Part shown: positions 1 through 8,809 of the stretch, piece after piece | Numbering within the stretch: position 1 is the first letter of the stretch | Layout of the letters: every line of letters begins with the position of its first letter | Assembly: GCF_963678635.1 (NCBI RefSeq) | Contig: NC_087063.1 | Location: forward strand, 2,828,073 to 2,883,579 | Direction of reading: 5' to 3' | Length of the DNA: 55,507 bases | From: Symsagittifera roscoffensis | Taxonomy: Eukaryota; Xenacoelomorpha; Acoela; Convolutidae | Position numbers and translations under genes: made by a program | The notes under the pieces: model-generated | Databases searched by the model: none | Told to the model about the DNA's origin: nothing | The model's input: only the letters and a program-made list of their open reading frames with translations

Positions 1-13
1 GCCGAAAGATGAC

Positions 14-625
14 ATGGCGCAGTCTAATGAATCAAACCTACGCGGACTAGAGTTTTTTTGGAACAACTCATCAAACGAAAATCAACATGACTGGGAAAGG
101 TGGGCGGAAAAATTCCAACTGACAATTATTGCGAAAGACATCGAAGATGTAATTAACCCACCGATAAGAGATGAACTAATTTACCCTATGGCAGAACCAC
201 TGGACCCATCCGAGGATCAGACCCGTCGGGCCGAACAAGAGGAACGTCATAGAGTAGCAGTACAAAATTACAACGAAGAATTAAGAAGGAGAAGGGCGGA
301 AGATAACGCAAAATTTAACGGACTTCAAATAGGAGATATTGACAAGAAGCTCAAATCACAGCTATACCTAGCACTCGGGAAAGAAGGACAGAAATGCTTC
401 TCTCATAAAAATCCTGGAAAAAAAATTCTGGATATTAATTTCGCAGAATTTTGGGAACTATTAAAAACGACTTTCACGATCACTACAAACCTAACATACG
501 AAAGATTTAAATTTGTTGGCCGAAGACAGAAAGAACATGAGTCCTTAGAAAAATTCCATGAAATTCTTTCAGAACTAGCAAAAAATTGTAAACTGGGGGA
601 ACTCGAGTCAGAGACATTTTCATAA
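14..625 (+). CDS. gag: Gag N-terminal part, frame broken
   Basis: 203 residues from the ATG at 14. The protein is charged and helical, with a region near residues 100-195 resembling the retrotransposon Gag (capsid-like) domain: a W-containing segment, then KTTF..TT and a QKEHESLEKFHEILSELAKNC stretch of the usual Gag type. Reading stops at a TAA at 623-625. The next ORF (from 631, another frame) carries on with the expected capsid C-terminus (LTPENVLSYVLVHEKG) and zinc knuckles. The stop is thus best explained by a one-base frame offset just before it rather than a true C-terminus. The protein would coat the element RNA in cytoplasmic particles. A programmed frameshift at this point would be unusual, since it falls within Gag. 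Confidence 0.75.
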   Translation: MAQSNESNLRGLEFFWNNSSNENQHDWERWAEKFQLTIIAKDIEDVINPPIRDELIYPMAEPLDPSEDQTRRAEQEERHRVAVQNYNEELRRRRAEDNAKFNGLQIGDIDKKLKSQLYLALGKEGQKCFSHKNPGKKILDINFAEFWELLKTTFTITTNLTYERFKFVGRRQKEHESLEKFHEILSELAKNCKLGELESETFS

Positions 626-630
626 CCAAC

Positions 631-3600
631 ATGAGAAATGTCGAGATCCAAAAGAAACTATGCATTGAATACTTGACCCCAGAAAACGTACTATCTTACG
701 TATTAGTTCACGAAAAAGGTACTAAAATTCATCAACAGTATCTAAAATTTCCAACTTACAACCCAGGACCAAGATCACAATACGTGAAAAACGAACCAAC
801 ATTAAACATAGTTGAAAATAACAAGTGCCGTAATTGCGGTCAGCAATTCAAAAAAGGACACCTATCCACATGCCCGGCTAGAGATAGAAACTGCAATACG
901 TGCGGACGGAAAGGACATTTTGCTAAACACTGTAGGAGTTCAGCAAAAACTCAAACTAACATCGTCGATCAGAATCGGGTACCCCAAGAAAACGAAATTA
1001 TCCGGGCCAACCCGCAGGAAAATCCCGAATTTGAGGTTAACCTAGACGACTTCTTAGTTCTAGCCATCGACACAGATAACCAAATAAATGCCGTTGAAGA
1101 CAAAATAGAGCGCGGATTGAGAACAGTATTCAATCACGAAGGATTAGAATTGAAAAAGACACTAAAAGTAGCTCTGGGAAATTTCAACCCCTACTATACC
1201 GAGATTCAAATTGACTCTGCAAGCCCAGTTTCCTTCATGAAAAAAGACCTACTACACGAACTGAAGATACGAGACAGATTTGTAAAGCTAGAACCTGTGG
1301 ACGAGATAACAAAGAAAGCATACCAGGGTTTCGGGAGTACGATCAATATTATTGGAAAAGTTCGAGTGAAAATCCACTCGAAAGGATGGGAGGCTAATGA
1401 TCAAAAACTTTTTATCACAGAAGGGGCTGAAAGAAATCTACTAGGAAATGACATCCTACCGAATTTGGGTATTGTAGTATTTCAAAAACAACCTCCACCC
1501 AACGGGTCAAAGTCACGGGAAAACCAGAAAGTACCACCCATCGGGACAAATGTCAATCAAATAAAATTCGCATCCGACATCCAACAGTATCAAAACCAAG
1601 AGACACCATCCCAACGTGAGTTTAAATTATACATATCAAAGCACTTTCCAGACCTTATAAAAAGAACTGGTAGATCAAAAAACTACGTAGTTAATACTTA
1701 TTTTAACGAGCCGATAAAACCGATACAGGTGAAAGGGAAACGTATCCCAATCCATCTTCTCCCCAAAGTCAAACTATGCATCGACCAATTATTAAGTGAC
1801 GGACACATTGAAAAACTATCTAGATGCTCTGAAGATTGTTTTATTTCCCCTATCGTGATTACAGCAAAAAGGGATGGATCAATAAAACTAGCGTTGAACT
1901 CAAAACTACTAAACAAACAAATATTTCGCAATAGATATCAAATGCCGAATCTATTCGAACTAATTGACAACGTTGCAGTCACTATTAGCGGCCACGATCA
2001 AAGAAACATCTGGTTTTCGTCGAAAGATCTAAAATACGCCTACAGCCAAATTCCGCTTTCGAAAAAGGCAAGTAATCAGTGTAATTTTAACATTGTGGGG
2101 GGAGAAGTAACGGGTTCATACCGTTTTAAAACCGGATTCTATGGACTAGGCGATATGCCCAATGAATTTCAACGTATAATGGACCGTTTGACGGAAAAAC
2201 TACCAAATACTCATTGTTATCTTGACGACATCCTAATCGCCACCGTAGGTAGCGAGGAAGAACATAAAAAGCTAGTCATTAATGTGTTAAAAACGCTAGA
2301 TGACGAGGGACTAGCCATAAAATGGGAAAAATGCACGTTTTTAACTCATAACATAGAATGGTTGGGATTTAGAATCGACGCAAAAGGGACGACACCATTA
2401 ATACATAAATCTGACGCAATCAGAAACCTAAAAGAACCAAACTGTATTAAAGACATCAGATCCTTAATGGGATCGATTAACCAATTTAATAAGTTCATAC
2501 CAAACCTAGCGTCCTTATCAACAGCCTTCAGAGAACTTATGCAAAAGAATAAACCATTTAAGTGGTCCACAGTACATACGGAAGCGTTTGAAAAAATCAA
2601 GAACGAAATTTGTAATACGGTGACGAACCACCATTTCGATGTAAAACTGAACACTCGGGTGAAATGCGATGCCTCACATTTAGGATTGGGCGCGTCAATC
2701 GAACAAGACCATTGGGGGAATTGGAAGACCGTAGCGTTCGCTAGCAGATTTTTGAATATCGCCGAATTAAAATACAGCACTAACGAACTCGAATTACTGG
2801 GATTAGTCTGGGCACTAGATCATTTCAAAAATTATCTACTGGGTAAACAATTCTCAATTTTAACAGATCACAAAGCCTTAATAGGAGCACTGAAAGACTA
2901 TAAATACACTAAAACGGCCCAATCACGCCTCACCCGTTGGGCGGATAAACTATTACCGTTCGACTTTACCGTAGAACATTTACCCGGTAAAGATATGGGA
3001 TTTGTCGATTATATATCCCGACACCCATCGGGTGAACCCGTACCAGTTTCTCTGGATGACGAGAAGTTTGTTATCGCTTCAGTAAACCAGATTAGTACAC
3101 TCTTAGGCTTTGATCACCTTATGCCAAAAAATTCGTGGGCGCAAATAAGAAATAAATTCTCTCAACATTTCTTAGCACATGACGTCACTTCTTGCAATGC
3201 GATTGGCCAGTCAACAGATCATATGACCAGTCAAGAAATAGAACGTGAGAAACGAATTGCTAATGCCGCTGAAACTTTCCAAGCGATATCTAACCATTCC
3301 AACATTTCAGTGTGCCAAAATTCTCACTCGCGTACAGAACTGTGTGACTCATCTTGCAAAACTAACGACTTTTTTACGAATTTTAAAATCCTGAAAGAAA
3401 TGGCAGAACAAATTGAATTTAACCAACAAAAAGAACTCACTACTAAAGAAAACACGGACGTTTTAACACCAAATACTAGTAACCCGTCGGACAAACCCGA
3501 GAATAGATCACCTAGCAAAAAGAAAACAGTTAACTTATTCCCTTTCTCTTGGCCGGAAATATTTGACTCTAAATTTATGTCCCTCTTATCGAAACAAGAT

Positions 3601-5184
3601 CTAATTCTGAAAAAGATAATCAAGGCAATCGAGGAAGACCGAAAACAGGATATCCTACAACTGGGAAACTATTATAAGTCATATTTGAATAACTTACATG
3701 TCAGTGGAGGATGCCTCTATTTGGACAACCGTTTAGTAATCCCAGCATGCCTAAGATCGACTATGCTGAACAGACTACACGAAGCCCACCCCGGCCAGTT
3801 CGCAATGAAAAGCCTGGCAACGCAATACATCTGGTGGCCGAAAATTTACCGTGAAATCCAAGTCCACGGCGAAAATTGTATAGAGTGCGTGAAAGCAGGT
3901 AAAAATTTGAAACCTCTTATAAAACACAATACCCTAGGGGAACTCCCAATGGTCGAAGAACCAAACCAAGAAATGGAATTAGATTTCGCTGGTCCGTTAC
4001 CTTTAGTATGGGGAACAAAAAAATACATATTGGTGTGTGTAGACAGATTTTCAAAATTCCCATCAGCTCAAATAACATCCAGTACATCGGCAAAATCTAT
4101 TATAAACTTCCTTAGTAAATACATTGCTTTACACGGGATACCTAGAACAATTAGAACAGATCAAGGATCTGGTTTCATCTCCAAGGAAGTTAGAGAATTC
4201 TGCCACGATCACAACATAAAGGTGATATTTAGCCCAGTGGGTGATCATAGAGCTACCGGATTAGTGGAACGTCTTATCAGGACCATTAAGGAACGACTCC
4301 TGGTTATGGCACAAGAACGTCCAAAACCTTCACTAGAATCTGCACTCCTGAAAATAATAAAATGCTTAAGAACAGTAACTCAACAGTCGCTTAACTGCTC
4401 TCCTTTCGAAGCACATTTCGGTAGATCCCCAAACACTATCTGGCATAATTTGGTCAAATCACCCTCTTCGAAAAACCTTGATTGGAATAAAACTTTGTTA
4501 TGTATAGATAAAGGCAAAAAACTAATGAGCCGAGAGCGAAGACATGACTGGGATGCCCCTGACGACATAGAAGATGGAGACGTCGATGAAAATTCATCAT
4601 CCTCGGAGGATATCTCAAATGCCGTGAGATATGTACCAACAAGTGCTGGATCCCCAGTAAAAGTCCTCTCCCGGTCAGAAAAAAGAGATGCCTTGGGCAT
4701 AAAGGACTCAATTCTGAACAACCCGTCGGGTAAGACCATTGTTTATCGAAAAATCCAAGATAGAATGAAAAATGAACCATACTATAGAGTACTTAAGGAC
4801 GAAATCGTAAGGGAATCAGATCACACTGTGACTCTAAAAAATGGTAAAATAATACGTAAATCTGATTTAGCCATTAAAAGACAGTGCACCCAGAAGAAAC
4901 CAAGTCCGAGAAAACGAGACCAATTAGTTAGATTTTATGCGACTAAAGGATTGAGGAAAACTGCAAAACCTCCAAGAAATGTCGGATTTAAAAGCTCAAA
5001 AACAACCCAAAAGAAACGAAATCTTCAGTGGAAATTTGAAGAGCTTGACATTGCGAGACGAAACGCGGCCATGAACAGTTCTAGGGAAACTCTTCTTAGA
5101 GAGGAAGAAGAACAGAGAAAGAGACTGAGAACACCGATTGGCCTCGAGAGTGACCAAGAACCAAGCCCGTCGGGCAAACCCTAA
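631..5184 (+). CDS. pol: Gag C-terminus and Pol polyprotein (PR-RT-RH-INT)
   Basis: 1517 residues from the first ATG in this frame; the true N-terminus is probably in the broken gag. In order: end of capsid (1-~60); two cysteine clusters, the second a canonical CX2CX4HX4C knuckle (CNTCGRKGHFAKHC, ~85-98); an aspartic protease with DSA at ~195 where most families have D-T/S-G; reverse transcriptase with YLDD at ~530; RNase H with KCDAS (~679) and a TDHK motif (~745); the HHCC integrase zinc domain (~1048-1090); and an integrase core with D in ELDFAG (~1117), D in RTDQGSGF (~1177) and E in GLVERLIRT (~1212). The C-terminal ~300 residues are basic, then low-complexity. The polyprotein makes cDNA in particles and inserts it. 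A PSG-type peptide recurs at the linkers between domains. Confidence 0.9.
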   Translation: MRNVEIQKKLCIEYLTPENVLSYVLVHEKGTKIHQQYLKFPTYNPGPRSQYVKNEPTLNIVENNKCRNCGQQFKKGHLSTCPARDRNCNTCGRKGHFAKHCRSSAKTQTNIVDQNRVPQENEIIRANPQENPEFEVNLDDFLVLAIDTDNQINAVEDKIERGLRTVFNHEGLELKKTLKVALGNFNPYYTEIQIDSASPVSFMKKDLLHELKIRDRFVKLEPVDEITKKAYQGFGSTINIIGKVRVKIHSKGWEANDQKLFITEGAERNLLGNDILPNLGIVVFQKQPPPNGSKSRENQKVPPIGTNVNQIKFASDIQQYQNQETPSQREFKLYISKHFPDLIKRTGRSKNYVVNTYFNEPIKPIQVKGKRIPIHLLPKVKLCIDQLLSDGHIEKLSRCSEDCFISPIVITAKRDGSIKLALNSKLLNKQIFRNRYQMPNLFELIDNVAVTISGHDQRNIWFSSKDLKYAYSQIPLSKKASNQCNFNIVGGEVTGSYRFKTGFYGLGDMPNEFQRIMDRLTEKLPNTHCYLDDILIATVGSEEEHKKLVINVLKTLDDEGLAIKWEKCTFLTHNIEWLGFRIDAKGTTPLIHKSDAIRNLKEPNCIKDIRSLMGSINQFNKFIPNLASLSTAFRELMQKNKPFKWSTVHTEAFEKIKNEICNTVTNHHFDVKLNTRVKCDASHLGLGASIEQDHWGNWKTVAFASRFLNIAELKYSTNELELLGLVWALDHFKNYLLGKQFSILTDHKALIGALKDYKYTKTAQSRLTRWADKLLPFDFTVEHLPGKDMGFVDYISRHPSGEPVPVSLDDEKFVIASVNQISTLLGFDHLMPKNSWAQIRNKFSQHFLAHDVTSCNAIGQSTDHMTSQEIEREKRIANAAETFQAISNHSNISVCQNSHSRTELCDSSCKTNDFFTNFKILKEMAEQIEFNQQKELTTKENTDVLTPNTSNPSDKPENRSPSKKKTVNLFPFSWPEIFDSKFMSLLSKQDLILKKIIKAIEEDRKQDILQLGNYYKSYLNNLHVSGGCLYLDNRLVIPACLRSTMLNRLHEAHPGQFAMKSLATQYIWWPKIYREIQVHGENCIECVKAGKNLKPLIKHNTLGELPMVEEPNQEMELDFAGPLPLVWGTKKYILVCVDRFSKFPSAQITSSTSAKSIINFLSKYIALHGIPRTIRTDQGSGFISKEVREFCHDHNIKVIFSPVGDHRATGLVERLIRTIKERLLVMAQERPKPSLESALLKIIKCLRTVTQQSLNCSPFEAHFGRSPNTIWHNLVKSPSSKNLDWNKTLLCIDKGKKLMSRERRHDWDAPDDIEDGDVDENSSSSEDISNAVRYVPTSAGSPVKVLSRSEKRDALGIKDSILNNPSGKTIVYRKIQDRMKNEPYYRVLKDEIVRESDHTVTLKNGKIIRKSDLAIKRQCTQKKPSPRKRDQLVRFYATKGLRKTAKPPRNVGFKSSKTTQKKRNLQWKFEELDIARRNAAMNSSRETLLREEEEQRKRLRTPIGLESDQEPSPSGKP

Positions 5185-6102
5185 CTTCTTAAAAGTTACC
5201 TAAATGAACCCGGAGTGACGATCGAACCACATGAAGAGATGTCAGACGATAATGCTAGTGACTTAATTACACTAAGAGACCTCAAGGAGAAAACACTACT
5301 CGAAACTACGAAACGAGACGAACACCTAATGTCCGACCGAACAGATCCTAAGCTAGAAACATCAGACCACGCCGACCAGAAGGTCGAGTTAGATGAGATT
5401 CCTTTGATCGACTTGGATTCCGGTGACAATGAAAGAGACTTTCAAGCGACCCCACAGTTGATTCTCTTGGACACTAGGGAGGAGGGCAATGAAGCGATCC
5501 AAGAAATGCCGGTACTTCCAGAGAATCCCGGAGGAGAGTTCCCTAAACCTACTGGAGAACAAACCACCATGGCGGAGACGGGACCCAAACAAACACATTC
5601 TGACCGTACTACGAAGACACAGAAATTGTCCGGTACTGCTAAAAGGAAAGCGTCATCTCCAATGAAATCACCACCCTCGAAAAAACTGTCAGAAATTTTT
5701 ACACGTCAGAACACCAGACCTATGCGAACTAGGCAGCCTCCCAAGATGCTAGGTGAGAGAGTATTTACCAGTGTAGTCGACCTAACTGAGGAAGATCGTG
5801 ATGCCCTAGAATTCGGTTCACCTAGTTTAGTCTCAGTATGTTCAACGTTGGAAGCAACTACGGTAGAAATGGAAAGCCATCATGTCGACCTAGTAGACCT
5901 GACAACATTAACACCACCTTCATCATCACGCCCTACTATAGTTCACTTGCGGGAAGAAAACGATGCGTACCCAAGTGACCCAAAGCCCTTAAAAACAGAC
6001 GATCAAAAGAGTCCCGACAAGAAAATTGCATACGATGACTACTTTTCAAACGATCCCAAACCATTGAAGAAACTACTTCGGTTGATCGAGACTAAAAGTT
6101 GA
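5185..6102 (+). CDS. in-frame C-terminal extension of Pol beyond a stop codon, unknown function
   Basis: The frame of Pol continues open after its TAA (5182-5184) to a stop at 6100-6102. The first in-frame ATG is at 5239, giving 287 residues if initiated separately. The product is acidic and hydrophilic, rich in D/E/S/T/P, with basic patches near the middle (TKTQKLSGTAKRKASSPMK). No domain is recognised. It could be a readthrough extension of Pol, a third ORF translated by reinitiation, or simply the old C-terminus separated by a nonsense mutation. Frame continuity favours readthrough or mutation over an independent gene. The composition resembles the disordered tails found after integrase in some gypsy elements. 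Confidence 0.55.
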   Translation, partial: LLKSYLNEPGVTIEPHEEMSDDNASDLITLRDLKEKTLLETTKRDEHLMSDRTDPKLETSDHADQKVELDEIPLIDLDSGDNERDFQATPQLILLDTREEGNEAIQEMPVLPENPGGEFPKPTGEQTTMAETGPKQTHSDRTTKTQKLSGTAKRKASSPMKSPPSKKLSEIFTRQNTRPMRTRQPPKMLGERVFTSVVDLTEEDRDALEFGSPSLVSVCSTLEATTVEMESHHVDLVDLTTLTPPSSSRPTIVHLREENDAYPSDPKPLKTDDQKSPDKKIAYDDYFSNDPKPLKKLLRLIETKS

Positions 6103-6246
6103 GAAATACAAATTTAGGTAACCAATGTTTTAAGATTCCGCTGAAAGTGGTTAAAATCTTACTTAACAATTCCGCTGTGTTTTAGATATTAGTTCGAGCC
6201 CTAGCATTCAACTGCTAGTATAAAAGTTCAGTAAAAAAAACAAAAC
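6103..6246 (+). other. 3' untranslated stretch of the first LTR element
   Basis: No ORF. It holds two ATTCCGC motifs (about 6136 and 6170), the inverse of the GCGGAAT motif repeated downstream. It ends in an A-rich run (about 6230-6246) that could serve as the polypurine tract. Confidence 0.35.
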
Positions 6247-6502
6247 TGTGGAATCCACTTAAAGATTGCGGAACTTGCTTACATTTGCAAATTCCATTTG
6301 CAAATTTTGCGGATTACACTTACATTTGAGAGTTACGCTTACATTCTAAAATATTCACTAGCAGTTGCGGAATCCAGTTCATCTAGCTATATTCGCTTGT
6401 TGCGGGATCCTCCATACCACCGCTACTAGTTATTTAAAAGGCCTACTGCTGGTTGTAAAATTAGATCTTGGGGAGGGGGGGGGGTGGGGTGGTATTTTAA
6501 CA
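6247..6502 (+). repeat. proposed 3' LTR of the first LTR element
   Basis: The segment starts TG right after an A-rich tract and ends CA. It contains a TATA-like TTATTTAAAAGG at about 6430 and a G-rich run at about 6470-6490. It repeats a TTGCGGAATCC-type motif about four times. No second LTR copy lies in the window, so both ends are guesses. An alternative is that the G-rich run is itself the polypurine tract and the LTR starts near 6485. Confidence 0.3.
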
Positions 6503-6569
6503 CGTTAATTTGAATTAAATGGCTGTTCATAGACGGTCAGACAGTTGAGTATACTAAATGAGACGTCAC

Positions 6570-6712
6570 CCCGTGAGAATGAACAAGAGTTTTGTTGTGA
6601 ATGCAGAAGGTTGGGACCAAAGTTATCTCATAGTTGTCAGCATAAACAGGCAACTTCAAGTTTGTTCCATCAATTTGTGACTGTGAAAACCAGTCTATGT
6701 TTTTTGAAGGGT
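6570..6712 (-). CDS. possible FN3-like exon fragment of the host gene
   Basis: On the - strand an acceptor-like TTTTAG precedes 6712 and a GT follows 6570. The peptide between them (DPSKNIDWFSQ... YADNYEITLVPTF... NKTLVHSHG) resembles the second half of an FN3 domain. Its last residues match the ends of the FN3 exons at 26005-30422 (compare NNTLVCTG). The entry phase (1) agrees with those exons but the exit phase (0) does not. If real, it puts the same host gene on both sides of the giant element. It could be a decayed exon copy or chance. Confidence 0.3.
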
Positions 6713-6777
6713 CTAAAATGAACATTTATTTCACTTTTTAACAGTTCCTCGAAGTTCAGAGAAACGAACAATTTGGT

Positions 6778-6781
6778 CTAG
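6778..6781. repeat. target-site duplication CTAG, left copy
   Basis: CTAG directly abuts the outer end of the left LTR and is matched by CTAG at 25701-25704 after the right LTR. The next base on either side differs, so the duplication is exactly 4 bp. This is typical of integrase-mediated insertion and shows the element is complete. Confidence 0.9.
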
Positions 6782-7191
6782 TGAGTTAGGACCGAGTTGG
6801 TTAACTCATAGAGTAATTTCGGATAGGGTACACCGTCTGCTCGTCACGCTATCTTATTTTCGGCCGGATAGATTCGTGCAACTTCTTAGTCTAATACCGA
6901 TCCTAATCTTACTCTTATACTATCTAGTCTCAGGTTGTTTAACTAGTCTCTGCTAGGCTCAATAGATCTAGGGTATACTGGTTTATTGCGGTTGCTGAAG
7001 TGCTCGGGAGAGTCCAACTAATTTCTAAGTTAAATTCAAATCTCTCTGGTGCTGAAATTACAAGTAACTTCAGCACTTACAAATAAGTGGGTTGTTAGTT
7101 AGATGGATCATGATTGGTTAATATTAAATACTTTACATTGGTAAAACATTTAATTTATCCAATCATAAAATATAGTTTAGATCAGGTTCCA
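6782..7191 (-). repeat. 3' LTR of the giant element
   Basis: 410 bp, matching 25291-25700 at every position compared. On the element strand it starts TGGAACC and ends CTAACTCA. It carries two CCAAT boxes in its first part and an AATAAA in the middle (plausible poly(A) signal). A GTGCTGAA/TTCAGCAC stem-loop lies at 7049-7076. Confidence 0.95.
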
Positions 7192-8809
7192 CCCATCCGG
7201 GTTTTACAGAGTTTTTTAGAACAGTTCTTCTGTAATTCAAGGATGGATGATGGACGTTGGTATTTGGTGAACATCATAATTTTCTTCCGCTTCTTCTTTG
7301 TTAAAGAAGTTTCAGGAAGCTGGAGTTAGGGACATAAGACGTTGTGTTCTTCTTGTGACAACGACTGAGTCTCTGCAACAAAATCAATTCTGCTTTCAGA
7401 ATGGTTGGCTATGTCAGGTTTTTCTGTTCTTCGGGGAGAACTTCTTTTGTGTCTGATCTAGCTTGGGAATGGCGTGGAGATTGTGCGTGGAGGGGATGCC
7501 TGGTTACTCGGATCTGTACGTACACTTGGGTCATCGAGGTGGTCATTGGTCTAGTTCAATGAAGTCCTTTTCTGCGAGGTCAAGTCGTACTCTAAATCCT
7601 TTGAGTTGTGATTGTGAGCGGCATATTGATTGTAGTTGGTCATTCTCTCTCGAGTGTGGTGGGGTCGTTTTGTCTTTTGATGTTCGTCCTTGGTGTTGTA
7701 TTCTGATCTATGTATTGCATCATGTGATTTTACATTTTATAAAACTTTTATTAGTTTAATATTTTTTAATAATGATTTTAGTTAGTTGTTTTCACAAAAG
7801 CTTTTTGTTTTAGTTCGGTTATTTTGAAGAGTTACTCACACTTGATTAGCTCTTATTAAAAATAGTGGTGTGGTCACAAAGCGTGGATGTAGCGCGGTGG
7901 GTTAGGCCGGCTATAGAGCATGCTCAGGACGTCCTTCCTGGTGGGTTAGGCCAGGAGTGGGAGTATGATTTCATGCGGTTTTTGTGAGGGGTCCTGTTAT
8001 GTGACAACGTTTTATGTTGGGTTTGTTGTGGTTTTTCTTATGTTTTGTTGGTTGTGTCCTTTTTTCAAAAATCAAATTGTTTGTGGTATGGGTTTGTCTT
8101 TCGACTTTTTTGTGTTTTATTATTTCTTTCTTAGACTTTATAATAGTCTTCAAAAGAATAAATTATCCAGTTTTAAACTGGGTTAATCCGGTTTGGGTAC
8201 CGTTGGTTTCCTTTTCTTAGTCATGCTGTTATTCTATGATTTGTGGTATTTAGTAAGCTGCGTTGGTTAGTTTTGTTTAGTATATGATTCCTTTCCAACC
8301 GGGTTAAAGGAAGGTTTGAAACATGTTATTATATGTTAGAGTTGTTGAGTGTGAAAACTTGAAACTGAAATTCATTATTTTAAACAATTCTTCGTGGGCG
8401 AGCTGTGCGAGTGTGGATAGAATTTCTGTGCGAATGAATGAGAATATCAAAAGGTTAGTACTGCAATTGCATTTTATTGATTTACTGCATAGAATTTGGA
8501 AATTTACTGCTAGTTATGGGGGAATTTTAAGTTACAAATTTTCATCATAATTAGATTTACTGCTTGTGGGGAAAATTTTAGAAATGAATTTACTGCATTG
8601 GTATTAAATTTATAAATTTATAAGTGTAAGAGATTAATAGAATTTTTGAAATCTGTTTGATGAAATTTGCGATTTTTATTTGTCTTTTGTGGTTTTTGTA
8701 GGTGATCGTCGGATGAAGGCTAAAAATCTAAAGAAAACATGAATAAAGTATGGTGAGTTTTTTAATATTTCAATTAGTTAGTTATATTCATTTAATTCAT
8801 ACTTACCTG
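7192..8809 (-). other. 3' untranslated region of the giant element
   Basis: About 1.6 kb between the ORF6 stop and the 3' LTR with no convincing - strand ORF; the + strand ORFs here have no recognisable content. It is T/G-rich on the + strand like the rest of the element. The purine tract before the LTR is weak (CCCGGATGGG on the - strand). The region contains a pair of hairpins with identical loops at 7891-7956. Confidence 0.6.
7891..7956 (-). promoter_or_regulatory. pair of stem-loops with identical 9-nt loops
   Basis: On the + strand TCCTGG-tgggttagg-CCAGGA (7936-7956) forms a 6-bp hairpin. AGCGCGG-tgggttagg-CCGGCT (7891-7912) forms a 6-bp stem with one bulged base around the same 9-nt loop. 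On the element strand both loops read CCTAACCCA. Conserved loops on different stems in a retroelement 3' UTR suggest a protein-binding RNA element such as a transport or packaging signal. That role is inferred. Confidence 0.4.

Larger units (their letters stand above)
1..6502 (+). mobile_element. Ty3/gypsy-type LTR retrotransposon, 5' end outside window
   Basis: The order gag, zinc knuckle, protease, reverse transcriptase, RNase H, integrase is read directly from the + strand ORFs between 14 and 5184; integrase after RNase H is the Ty3/gypsy order. The 5' LTR and primer-binding site lie before base 1. The 3' limit is inferred from a proposed short LTR ending near 6502. The coding region has two lesions: a frame offset inside gag (about 605-630) and an in-frame TAA at 5182-5184 followed by about 300 open codons. 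The copy is therefore probably defective, or it uses recoding. The internal motifs are otherwise intact, which suggests a fairly young copy. Confidence 0.85.

Noticed and set aside
7463-7759. 98-codon + strand ORF in the giant element 3' UTR
   Set aside because: Antisense to the element with no supporting motif; T/G-rich DNA gives long chance ORFs on this strand.
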